A DNA stretch of 64,000 nt, from contig CP136066.1 in assembly GCA_032622095.1 (NCBI GenBank), positions 149,699,559-149,763,558 on the forward strand. Reading direction: 5' to 3'. Positions 1 through 11,198 of the stretch are shown here, piece after piece. The position numbers and the translations under genes are program-made. The notes under the pieces were generated by a model. It saw nothing but the letters and a program-made list of their open reading frames with translations, ran no database searches and was not told the DNA's origin. The first letter of the stretch is position 1, and each line of letters starts with the position of its first letter. The stretch is from Siphonodentalium dalli. Its lineage: Eukaryota > Mollusca > Scaphopoda > Gadilida > Siphonodentaliidae.

Positions 1-851
1 TTAATAAAATAAGGTACGTAAATATATAATTCCGTTAAGGGGGTTTTATTCTTAACTATTTTAAAGTGCTATTTAGTACTATTTTATAAAGTAATATTAT
101 GTACATCTTGGGAAGTTTCTATCACAGTACGCGTAGATTTTGGATTGCATTTATTGATATTAACCACATTAACCATAGTGGCTGTGTTCCATGTGTATCA
201 TTAACTAATAAGCTTATAATTTGCAAACGTTGATTATTTATATAATTATGCGTCAGCACTATATATGATAATATTGTTTCATCCACATACATTGGAATAT
301 ACATATATATCTAACTATGTGTCCAGTTTAGTTATATGTTCAATGTTATACGTGTATATAGTAGGCCAAATGCAACATTATGTTGATGCTGATCAAGGTA
401 CCTCCATGTTGTGCAAACACTGTATATCTTTAATAATGTACAAAGTTTTGGATTGTTCTGTGTCATTTCAGGTCGATCCATACCATTGCTTTCTGTTTCT
501 GTTTGTGAATAAATAATATATACCAACAAATACGTTGCCATGTCGTAAATCTGCTATCCACCCGGACCCTCATCGGACACACACATGTTGTGCTTTGTAT
601 GTGTACACCACTGTGTAAGCAATTCATGAGATTCAGGATTCTCTACAATTTTATTTACACTATTTTTAGTTTTGACTGGCTAAAACGGTTCCTACGGCAG
701 ACTGTCTGTTCATCATTAGCATAATATAAGCTTCCGGTGAGCAAGGCAGGGTACCTTGTTTGTGGGCCCAGGACACTGTGGCATCACCCATTGCTCATTC
801 TTAATTTGGGCACCATAAAACACTCATTCTGAATATGGGCACCATAAAAAA
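1..851. other. AT-rich left flank with no recognised gene
   Basis: No convincing coding sequence is visible; reading frames are short and overlap on both strands. Around 797-850 a short phrase ending in GGGCACCATAAAA occurs twice in tandem, directly next to the point where satellite sequence begins at about 852. Confidence 0.6.
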
Positions 852-2570
852 TATATACTGTTAATGTAAGCTTGTCGCTGTGCGCGATATCAGTTAAGCA
901 TAATATGCTTGGAGTTTGTCCTTTTAGTTTTTCTTTTCAAGCTAATTACCAATAGGTTGAACAATAAAATTTGGCAATTATTTGCTATGACAAGCGTGAC
1001 TCTTCTCGACTAAATGGTACTGAAAGAGACATATGACCATTTGGATGTCACACGCGTGGTGTCTCAATGCTACCTATAAAGCATGTGGGGGAGTATCTCC
1101 GCCTTGTAAATCTTAAAGATCCAACAACATAATGTTCGCTCATGGTTGACGAGGTAGTGGGGTCGAATAAAAGTTGGTATCGGCTCTTACGGGCGCTTCC
1201 ACGTGTGTTATCGGTGGTTAAAGTAGGAACAAATTCTTTGAAAAACAGTTGACAGTAGGATTTCGTAATCAAAATCCTGACTAGATATAATTCTTCGCCC
1301 ATTTACGCGAGGAATATGTTTTCACCCATCCATGCAGGTTATTGGCTTGATAGGAAATACATTAATAGTGGTTATGTTTTAGTATTTGATAATGGTGTAC
1401 GATACTACAAGAGGGTGTCTTTGCCCGTGTCGATTTATTATTAGGGCAATACGTTTCTTAGTTGGAAAATAAGCAAATAAGTTAGACGAATGTTTTCAAC
1501 ACATCCCCGTCGTAATAGCTTCATAGTGGACCTAAATATTCGCATAGGTTGATATTAGACTTATTTGATTCTGAACTAAGCCCACAGTGTACTTATTCCG
1601 TTTAAGTGTACATTTGTAAAGTAGTGAGTTTTTTTATTATTGTTATTTTCCAGCTAAAATAAGTACAATGCGGCTTATTTCATATTGAAATAGTCCCACA
1701 TCTGGCTGTTTTAATAACCAGCGTTTAGGTCCATATTGGGCTTATTTCACATCTAAATAAAACCAATGCGAGCTTATTTCAGCCCTATGGAATAGGTTCA
1801 ATAGATATGAAGTTATTTCAGCGAGAACAGGCTGACATATGTACGCAATTTGGAAGGAGGTATAATATATGTTGACAAATACACGAACTATCGATATGCC
1901 GGTTTCATATGCTCTGAAAAATACTTTCCACAGTTTAAAAAAGCCATCTAAAATTTTTCGCACAGAACGTGAAATAAACGCTCTTTATTGCTACCATATC
2001 GGGGATATACAGACACCGAACGCTCTTTTTTGTTCCATGCCGCGCTCCCAAATGGCTGTTTTAAGTTTGGGAAGCAGATACCATTGGGTGTTTGTTAACA
2101 TTTTGATTTCCTTCAATAACTCCAGTTTGGATTGTCTCAACCAAAGTTTGTATATGTTCTCAGCCAAAATAATAAAGGCCAAGTTCGATTAGTTTCTGTT
2201 TAATAGATTCTGCGTGTTCTGTGGCACATTTACGACTTGCACATTGCCTAAATTTGATATTTTGGTTCACGATCATTAACTCTGGGTTTGTTTTATTTGA
2301 CAGGAACTGAATTCCTCTTGTTGACTACGGTATATACTGTTAATGTAAGCTTGTCGCTGTGCGCGATATCAGTTAAGCATAATATGCTTGGAGTTTGTCC
2401 TTTTAGTTTTTCTTTTCAAGCTAATTACCAATAGGTTGAACAAGTAAAATTTGGCAATTATTTGCTATGCCATGCGTGCCGACTGCGTGACTCTTCTCGA
2501 CTAAATGGTACTGAAAGAGACACATGATCATTTGGATGTCACACGCGTGGTGTCTCGATGCTACCTATAA
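852..2570. repeat. Left segment of the 1.5-kb satellite array (edge units)
   Basis: This segment aligns with the tandem array at 16536-30308. It begins in mid-monomer at about 852 (TATATACTGTTAATG) and holds one complete monomer plus part of another before stopping at the 1.3-kb insertion at 2571. It differs from interior monomers in shared ways: it lacks the TGCA that interior units carry before the GCTAAAATAAG block, and has GTTTTCACCC rather than GTTTTTCACCC. These differences mark it as an edge unit of the same array. Short open frames inside it (for example 1048-1302 and 1742-1963, minus strand) recur in every monomer and are not genes. Confidence 0.9.
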
Positions 2571-3887
2571 GTAATGGTTAGAGCACAAGAATAGTTCTTT
2601 ACCAGAATAAATAGAGTCGGAGACGAGATTTATTCTGGTAAAGAACTATTCGCGTGCTCTGACCTACTTAGAGCACAATTGACCGCACATAATGCGATTA
2701 TCTCGAAATACGCAATTGATCGTAAGTTGAACACGACGTACAATCCGTGCGCTGGCCGAGATGAACACAATGACCCGTTAGCTACACCAATCATCGTGAT
2801 TACCCATGCAGTGATCGCCGTTGAATGTGAATAAATATGTCCGAAGCGACACGGATTAACGTGTGACGCGTTTTCACAAACCAAGTCACTCGCAGATGTG
2901 TTTGGAAAGTCAAATGTGGAAGTCGCATGATTGTGTCTTACTATTATTATATACATTGTATAAGTGGATAATGAATTCCGAAGAAGTCTGTCTCCCAGAA
3001 TGATGACATGGAATTTGGACCTGTAACCAACAACCAACTACTTTTTGCCAAAGGTAATGCTGCACATCATTATTATGTGACAAACGTGTCGCCTTTTCAA
3101 GAAACTGTTTCGAAATTACTACCATAATAGTCCATTGGTTCCTCCAGATTCTCCAGATACAAGTTCTATTATTAGTTATATCTGATATGTGGAGCGCTAT
3201 ATAGTGAAGTGGTGATTCTGTTGGATTATTGGATATATCACTATTTAGTGGTTCTAAATGTAAATGTTAATTCGTTTACTTTCATCGTTGGATTAGTGGT
3301 CCTGAGAATATTTTCGGAACTGGATTAGTTTTGTGGAATAATTATAACAAATGTAATTATTCTACTAGTTAATAAATAATTCAACCAATGCATGTGTTAC
3401 TATTGCCACCCCCTGCGTTCGTCCTGTTGATGTATGTATATATATTGTATTTTTGGTAATTCACACCCAATTCCCAAGGCTGGCAAACTAATATTTCAGT
3501 GATATCCCATTGTTCTAGACGCGCCACTCTTAACAAACAAATCGCGCGGTCGTTTCAATGTAGCTTCAGTTATTATACAAGAGAACGTGCATCCCCCCAC
3601 CCGCACTCCCCTTATACGCCGTCCCTATATATGTGCATGCTTAGTATATTAGAGGTACATACATAGTAACGGCGTATAATGTCAGTGTGTTTGGGGGAAG
3701 CAGAGCGCTGTTCGTGCCCCTGTGGCCTCTGGTAATTGAAGCTACTTCGAAGCGACCGTGCGATTTGTCTGTTGTGAGTTGAGTGTGCCTAACAATGGGG
3801 TAATCATTGAACTATTCATTCGCCAGCCTTGGGAATCGGTGTGCTTTACCAAAAATCAGGGAACGATTGCAACAATGGGATTGTGCT
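2571..3887. mobile_element. 1.3-kb insertion of unresolved class in the satellite
   Basis: Satellite sequence breaks at CTACCTATAA (2561-2570) and resumes at TAAAGCATGTG (from 3888), so about 1.3 kb has been inserted, possibly with a 3-bp TAA duplication. Near the ends are TTAGAGCACAA (2579-2589) and TTGTGCTCTA (3881-3890), a short inverted repeat. A strong hairpin lies close to the left end: TAGTTCTTTACCAGAATAAA at about 2592 is repeated inverted at about 2631-2650. A minus-strand frame of 135 codons (2630-3037) shows no family I recognise. A separate palindromic element lies inside at 3450-3855. A Harbinger-like origin would fit a TAA duplication, but the termini do not let me decide. Confidence 0.6.
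3450..3855. mobile_element. Nested palindromic element with arms of about 185-190 bp (MITE/foldback-like)
   Basis: The left arm (3450-3632) starts TTTTGGTAATTCACACCC and continues through CCCAAGGCTGGC. The reverse complement of the right arm (3665-3855) starts TTTTGGTAAAGCACACCG and runs through the same CCCAAGGCTGGC, and both end near TATACGCCGT. The arms are imperfect copies around a spacer of about 30 bp. No coding capacity is present. It lies within the 2571-3887 insertion, making a nested arrangement. Confidence 0.75.
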
Positions 3888-3965
3888 CTAAAGCATGTGA
3901 GGGAGTAGCTCCGCCTTGTAAATCTTAGAGATCCAACAACATAATGCTCGCTCATGGTTGACGAG
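3888..3965. repeat. Short satellite segment between two insertions
   Basis: This stretch reads from AAGCATGTG through CTCGCTCATGGTTGACGAG and matches the monomer (compare 17960-18030). It joins in sequence with 2570 on the left and with the satellite resuming at 16546 on the right, after removing both insertions. Its last 10 bases, GGTTGACGAG (3956-3965), are the left copy of the transposon target-site duplication. Confidence 0.9.
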
Positions 3966-4049
3966 TAGTCCAACAAATTAGACTTTCGGATTAATTGGAA
4001 TTTTAATATTTGGACATTTATGGACCATTTAATCCTTCAGTCTAATACT
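3966..4049 (+). repeat. Left terminal inverted repeat of the Academ-like transposon
   Basis: It begins TAGTCCAACAAATTAGAC and matches the reverse complement of 16453-16535 over about 83 bp with a few mismatches and small gaps. The outermost 18 bases are identical at both ends, and the match continues into a shared AGTCTAATA at the inner edge. Confidence 0.9.
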
Positions 4050-4523
4050 AGGCGTGAAAAATTTGAACGCTACGAACCCACATTTTTTATGTGGCAAGGG
4101 CATGCCCCTTTAACTTACACTGTTCACGTCCAATGACACAAATAAAACCATAAATAAAAAACACATACCTGTTGTTGGAATGTTTAGTATTATGACTGAA
4201 CTAACTAGAATATTTGTTGTCACTATTAATCCATTAAAATTTGATCAGAATACACACGTCAGAAATATCAACATCGTCTGCGTGAGGATTACGCACGCGC
4301 GGTATTGAGATTACGCGCATGCGTAAAGGAACAGAAATCATGGAAATTTTTTAGGCCACACCAAACTTATTTCGCAGTTACACTATTCTAAATGAGAATT
4401 GGTGTACGGCTTACAATACACACATTAACGCGATCCCATTGCCCCAGAGAGATCAGAACGCATTTTGTTTCATGACATATTATCTATTTATATAGCAACG
4501 TGTGCCATTAGTAGGCATAATAA

Positions 4524-7500
4524 TTATCTTAAGGAGTTATTAAAGCACAATGCGACGATTTCTGTCAAGTCTGTCAGCATTTGTTTTGATTCGTCCCAGG
4601 AATTTCTCTGGATGCTGGCTTTTTCATCAGATCGGTATTTTGGAAATGATGAGAACTGACGACCTGGAGAAATATGAATAATATAGGGCTCATTAGTAAC
4701 AACGGAATCATCACTTTCAACATATCTCCGCCACACGCTCTGTTCGAGACATTTACAATTCGTTGGATAAAAAATATATTGAGAGCAACTTGCAAGAAAA
4801 CTCTATCAATAAAGTCATTTATCCAAATACCGTGCAAAAATTAAATCTGTTATATTTAAATAACCCTGTGATATGCAGATAGTATACATATTATATCGGT
4901 ACTTATCATTTTACAATGACCACCAGGTTGCTGATAATTTTTTGTTATTTATTTAAGGGGAAGCAGGAAGACGGCCGAAATGGTCACTGTGCAATATAAT
5001 TAATTTGTTATCAATTTATTTAAATGTATATATATTGTTAAGTTTATATAGAAATAAATTTAAGGTATCTATACACATACCTGGCAACTCATTAAACAGA
5101 GTTTCCTCCCCCAATATTTCAATTAGAAATTTGATATTTTTCCTGTGGTCGGGCTTCCTGTGTTTTTCCCGATACACCTCTGTCTCAATAATATTTCCGG
5201 CGAATACGCTATCTAGAGCTTCACCGATGGGCCCCACAATCTGTGCACACCTATCAATTGTTTTTTCCGACACATGGCCAGCTGAATCGCCCAACAGATC
5301 TGCAAAGTCAATTTAAAATATAATTGTTTTTATATATTATGATTTTTCAACTGTCATTCAGAGTGATTTTAAATATATTTTCAGTTAATCATTTGGAACA
5401 AAATGGACATTGGTAAAAGTATTCCCATCGTTATGCAGTGTCATACTACATGTTAAAATCGGATGCGTGGGGAGAAAGCCAGCCCTTGGTGTGGCCATTG
5501 GGAGGGGGTGCACATGCAAATTTCAGAGTTAGAAAAATTTAGATCTGTCTTAATGGGAGGGTGCGAAGTGCAATTGGAAATTATATCTTTTTACAAAATC
5601 CAACGGGGACTCTATACATTCATCTATTTATGGGTTCAATGGTTACACAGTAGTATATACTTGCCTTTGAAAAAGCGATTGAACACTTCATTTATATAGT
5701 CCTGTGCTAGGTTTCGGCCAAATCCACCACTGTAGTTAACGGTCCTATTCCAGGTTATGTCGTGGGCAATTCTCACACTCTTCCATCCACTGGTCGCTGC
5801 AGAGAACGGTAATTGTTCCATGGATATATAAATCATTATTATATATATTATATTATTATATATAATGTATACATCAATAACGCTGAAGGGTTCACCCTCA
5901 ACAAAAAAAGTGCTGATGGGTCTACAGCACTTTAAGTTTTTTGGTGAGAGTGACCCCTTCAGCATTAATAACAGCCTAGTATCCTACATACATTTTGTCG
6001 CCGGAAGAATATACTATGACCTACATTGTCTAGTTCCACGAATTTTTTTCAGCTTTTAAGCGAGAAGGTTTCACAGAATATTCGAAGGAGTTGCTGTTCA
6101 ATGGGTAAGTTTTAATAATAATTATATATAATTATGTAATTTCGTTCTTTGCAGAGTATTTCATATGCATGCTATATTGTATTATTTCGATCACATGCCT
6201 GTATTAGGCTATGAGGCTAATTGTATTTGGCCGAAAATTTCTCACAAGGAGAGTTTTAATAATATCATACGTCGAGGGTCCCCGATATGACCAAATTTAT
6301 CCCAGCGATGACGACAATATCAAGTCCTTATGATGCGGCATCCCATTAATAGACCATGTGGTCACAAACTATATTATTTTGGGGAAACAAATTAACCGGC
6401 TTTAAGAGATATGCAGCTGATTTATGCGGTAGTTTAATATGGTTTGAAACGTTGCACCCAGCCCATTGGCCGCACACGTCAGCTGCAAGCTTGCATTGGG
6501 AGTAGCTTTGGATGCAATTTATTCTAACGGATTGATACTGATCAATGTGCAAATACTTCACCTCATCCTTGTCCACCCCACAACAAAATAGCTCTCCGCT
6601 CTCAGCTACGCCTTCTTGCCGTGCCGCATTCCTGATGTTTTCAAACACATCCACGTCGTATGCCCAAACCTGGTTCACTATCTGCTTGGCAACAGATCGA
6701 AGATAGATTTTTCTCTCGTCTTTTGATTTGTTTTCTATATCTTCTGGTGCCTCACTTGGTCGTGCATCATGACCTGACATATCGGTTAACCCAAACACTA
6801 GGAGACATATAAACACTTCCAGTCCGATCTTCATGAGTTCCCACGAATGAGAGTAGTCTTTGTCCGTTTTTTTGGACACGCCATGGAAGTTCAGTAAATC
6901 TTTAAGATTAGCAAGAGTTCCCATTTCCCTCGAGCTTGATCCACGGAAGAATTGATTGTAAAAATCCTGCAATAAAATGTAGTCACTATATGTATCCCCC
7001 AGAAGCGCCACGAATAAAACCCGGTGGTGTGAAGAACATGCATAACGCGGGTGCTACCACTCCCAAATAGTGCCAAAATGATAACAGTGATCAACATGTA
7101 TAGGATGGAAACCAAATTCAAAATAAAAATGTTAATAATTTTGAAAGGCAAATACCACCAACACAACCACTTACGAAAGGCGATTCTGATATTATGATGA
7201 GCATTTATTTAATATACTATTATGTTATATAACTATAACTGACCAAGGGTGAGATATATAATATATACCCGATATGATGGACGGATGTATATACGGACGG
7301 ACAATGTCATTCGAGTATATACCCAATTAGGACATAATCATGCATGCATTCTCTGACATGCATAATTTATCGTCTAACGTTTGGTCATATATACCACAGC
7401 ATAATGCACGCGTACATGCATGAGCGAGACTGATATTATAGATCAATATATATAGCGCAGCTGTGTATACCAATGCACGTTAATGCAAATTTATATAAGT

Positions 7501-10500
7501 GCCAGTACCTGCAAGAGTATCATTTCCTTGTGGAATTCTCCTGGCGACGGTTCGAGGCCTTCCAGTCTCCCTTCTGAACTGGAAGAATTGATACGCGCCC
7601 GCTGGGAATCTGCACCGCGCTCGCAACTGAGCCCGTCACCGAACAGCACAATAGGAAACATTTCACCATCTACTTTTGGCACATATTTCTGAAGATGCTC
7701 ATATATCCTAATAATACCGGCAGTTGAGCTGGGGTTTTCCTTACACGCGCCTAGATTCACCTGCAAGTGGACGAATGTTAATTTTTTTATGCGTGCAGTT
7801 CGTCCCGAGTGTTAAAGTGGTGTGAAACACTCAGTTATGGTGATCAAATTCATTTGAGAATAATCTTGTTCACAGTTGTATTTTTTTGTTTACGAAAAGT
7901 GTATTCAAAATGAACAACACATCGTCATTCTTACATATTAATTAAATGAAGTGACCCTCTATGGCTAAATAGTTTTCGCTAGTTTATCACTGATAGATGC
8001 GTCCCGATTCGAGTAATAAATATTTACAATTGAGCCCAGTTCTAACATTTTGTATGGAGTTGTACGGTCGATTTGCTTCAAATTTCCGGCGACCAGTTTC
8101 ACGCACCCGAACAAGTACATAATATGTAATTATATACATTAGTACCCCCCCCCCCGGTCGCCATCTGACGTATATGCATATCGCGGTAGTCAATGCTGAT
8201 AACAACATACATTACTAATAATAACTGACATTTATATTAACCTCAACACTTTGTGTAATTATACTCTCATTGTTGGGTTCTATTGTGATTTTATATATAT
8301 ATACGTACCAGAACACTTTTTTGAGATCACCCATGAGAGTGCAGGTGGTGTATATGCTGGATTGCACAATCAGAAAAATTCTGCTCGAACCATTTCAAAT
8401 TTTGAATAAGAATCCTCTCAACGATTACTTCCATTCTTCCCCTCAGGGAATCGAAATCATTGTTAGTGGGACTGTAGGAAGTTAGTGGTACGTCTGCACA
8501 GTTCAGAGTATTCTTCTGTTGCAATGGGCCATTGTATGGCACTCTGTTAACTGACATGAATGATAGGGCCCAATTGTTGTATTTGTTTTTTGATTCTGGA
8601 GTGGGGTGTCTAACGACAGTCTTCTTTCCTACATTATCCCAACACATTGTATAGCCTGCATTACCTGAAACAATGATTGAAAGCTAGAAACACTCAATGG
8701 AACGAGAAATATATATATGTGATATGAATGTAATAAGGCCTAGATATATGGGAGGCCAAACTAGCATATATTAATAATTGGGCTTCATCGCAATTCAACT
8801 GCGCTTCAGCGCAATTGATGAATCAAGCTGGATTGCGCTTCACCGCAATTATTAATAAATGTGAATTTGGCCTCCCATATAGATACAGTGATTGTTTATT
8901 CGTTCCCAAACAGATATATGTTGGCTCGCCTTACATGAAAGTCAACGTGGTGTATGTATATATGAAACAGACACATGCTGCTGATGTATATACATGACAA
9001 TAAACTCGACTGCGAAGTTGTAATGACATGCTTGAAGTCTGAGAGATATTTTGTGGTGTATATTTTTTACCCTATTTATTATATTTTTATTTATTAAGAT
9101 CGATATTATTTTCTGCGAATTGATTTTCTAAAATATAGCTATAACTTTAGTCTTATAAGTGTGTTTGTACTATATATTTGTGAGGTAAACGAACTTTTAA
9201 CAAATGGCACAAGAGACTCGTCGACGGACATTGATTCATCAGAAGGTATGTCATCTGCAATCCCGCTGATGTCGCAGTTACTTCCATCATCGGATGAGTC
9301 ATTATTTGAATCGCAGGACCCATCACTACTTGAATTATCACTGCTGGTGTCACTCTCATTGCAACTACTGTCAGCGACATTATCCCCGACCTCAGCAAGA
9401 TGGTTAGGATCCTCGTCTGACCATCCCTCAATATCTTCCCAACCTACATAATACCAAAACAACGTCGATTCATATAGCGATCTTTAAAATTGTGCCTCAA
9501 TCTTCTGAACTCTACAATTACAAATATGTTTTGGCCACAAAAGATATATTAAATTCCGCATCCCAATCTGATCAGCTTGGGATGGGAAACAAACTAGGAA
9601 AGATAGAGATCATAATCGATTTAAATTGATAACACAATGAAGTTATTTTAAAAGAGGCGATCGTTCAGTTAATTGTATGATGAATACATTATGGGTGGGC
9701 ATACTGCATGTGGTACATATATGTCGCAACCAACCTGCGGAGTCAACTTCGTCCAGGCACGGAATCGTTTCTTCAAGGATATGGGACATTTCCGCTTCTT
9801 CACTAGTCAATGGGTCTGGTCTAAAAGCTTCTCCTCGTTTCATTTGTTCCTCAAGCTGCTCTTTATTTTGTTTTGCAACATTATCGAAGCAAACTCGGAA
9901 TTTGTCAATGGCATGCAATGTAGCTGCATAGGAGAGACATAGACCAATAGTATCACGCTTAAGTCCACATCTCCATAGCATTATTGACGTCAAGGTTTGA
10001 AGAAAACTGGATTTTCTAGGATTTCTTGCGTGTAACAGACATGCTAACGAGAATCCGATAGCCGGTCTTAAGTTAGCAGGATTCCTATAAAGTAATAAAG
10101 AGCAAATTTACCTGTAAAGAACATTTTCCATAACAGATGTGGCATCGTTACGGGACATGAAATCTGAAAAGAACGCTCTAACCATATGCAATTTATATAA
10201 CAGGATGTATCAGCGTATGTCACTGCATTGGCAGCGCCCAGGCGAAACAAGAATTTGTACATTAGTATACACGCAGCGCGCGTAATGAGAAAGAGTATAT
10301 GATAATTCTTACCTTTGGAAATCCGCATTCGCTAGCCTGGGTGAGACTATAGACATCAATACACAGTGCAGCAGGGGACATTTCTCCTCCACTTGGCTCA
10401 TGGTCTCTGCCCAAGAGAAATTCCCGATATTATCCAATGTCATTTCACTACACAATGAAAAGTCATCTCTGATGAGAGTGCTGATTTCGGATTTCACTAT

Positions 10501-11037
10501 TCTTGAAACAACTTTCCGAAAACCTCGGCAACTCCCTTTTGTGGCTCGATATAACCCACTGACGGCGGCGGTGTAATGTCGGTTTTGTACTTGGTTGGCA
10601 ATTGTTACCCACTTAGAGAATTTGGGTTTCTTTCTGTTTGTAACTGGCGATACGCGCGGTGAGAAAACTATTTGACGTTTTTTTGATAGAGGAGTGCTCG
10701 TGGTTATAACAGCAGAAGATTTCACTACTGAGGAAGTATTCATTTTTGAACCAATATACAGAGATTCGTCGATGCCCTCGGTCAAAGATTTCCAGGCTCC
10801 TTGATATTTATATGCCCTGTTCACAACTCCCCAACACGCAGGACATAAGAATTTCCCTCTCCGAGTAGATTTAGATGGCGTTAACTCCGTATTGAGCATG
10901 GATTCTAAAGCTGATCTGCACGATACATTAGTTCCTATGAGAATTTTTTCCAAAGGGAATCTACTATATCCTTTGCCATCATCGCGCTTTTGGAAAACCA
11001 AATCGCACTTGGCACAGTTATCCTCAGTTGATGACAT
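4524..11037 (-). CDS. DUF6589-family protein, probable transposase of the Academ-like element (about 10 exons, disrupted)
   Basis: Exons read by splice sites: 11037-10313, 10163-10112, 10084-9735, 9443 to about 9180, 8664-8309, 7760-7509, 6966 to about 6350, 5796-5665 (GC donor), 5299-5081, 4663-4524. Exon 1 has an N-terminal Cys-X2-Cys ... Cys-X2-Cys finger (CAKC, CPAC) and a basic linker; exon 4 is very acidic, Asp/Ser-rich. Exons 5 to 10 carry the family signatures GYTMCWDNV, PIVLFGDGLS, QRARINSSSSEGRLEGL, WNRTVNYSGGFGRN with DYINEVFNR, and ELPGRQFSSFPK. I infer Asp (WDNV), Asp (FGDG) and Glu (INEV) as a DDE-like triad. Exon 7 ends in a Cys-rich, PHD-like remnant. Disabling changes: an in-frame TGA at 8329-8327 and a phase clash between exons 1 and 2. 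A segment normally preceding exon 8 was not found. The start Met at 11037 lies 161 bp from the divergent helicase start. Confidence 0.75.
5878..5967. mobile_element. 90-bp inverted-repeat element (MITE) in an intron between DUF6589 exons 7 and 8
   Basis: The left end reads TAACGCTGAAGGGTTCACCC and the reverse complement of the right end reads TAATGCTGAAGGGGTCACTC. The same terminal phrase occurs in a larger inverted-repeat element at 62207-62540, so this looks like a short member of a dispersed family. Confidence 0.65.
8747..8879. mobile_element. 133-bp MITE with TAGATA duplication in an intron of the DUF6589 gene
   Basis: Its ends are TATGGGAGGCCAAA and its reverse complement, flanked on both sides by TAGATA (8741-8746 and 8880-8885). 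The arms extend inward through ATTAATAATTG, and the centre is built of repeated GCGCTTCA/GCGCAATT phrases. It sits between exons 4 and 5 of the minus-strand gene. The flanking TATA makes the exact duplication length ambiguous (2 to 6 bp). Confidence 0.7.
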
Positions 11038-11198
11038 CTTATCAATAGAGTAGAGATAACAAAATAACGACGTCCTCCGCGCCCGTTTATTAAGTTGCGA
11101 AAGAGGCAGCCTGGACAGGTGCCAATATATGTTCCACTCAACGGGCACCGACGACGTGCAGATGACCCACTTTCGCGTCATGCGCATGTATCTATGAG
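11038..11198. promoter_or_regulatory. 161-bp divergent intergenic region between DUF6589 gene and helicase gene
   Basis: The start codons at 11037 (minus) and 11199 (plus) face away from each other across 161 bp. Any promoter for the two transposon genes is likely shared here or lies within the first transcribed bases. I see no clear TATA box. A minus-strand frame stays open upstream of 11037, so a longer N-terminus with an earlier start is possible. Confidence 0.45.

Noticed and set aside
2630-3037. 135-codon minus-strand frame in the 1.3-kb insertion as a transposase.
   Set aside because: I tried to match it to Harbinger and mariner transposase signatures and found no convincing motif; it runs through a hairpin and AT-rich DNA.
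9161-9451. Plus-strand Ser/Leu-rich frame.
   Set aside because: It is the complement of the acidic Asp/Ser-rich exon 4 of the minus-strand DUF6589 gene, which fits the splice phases.
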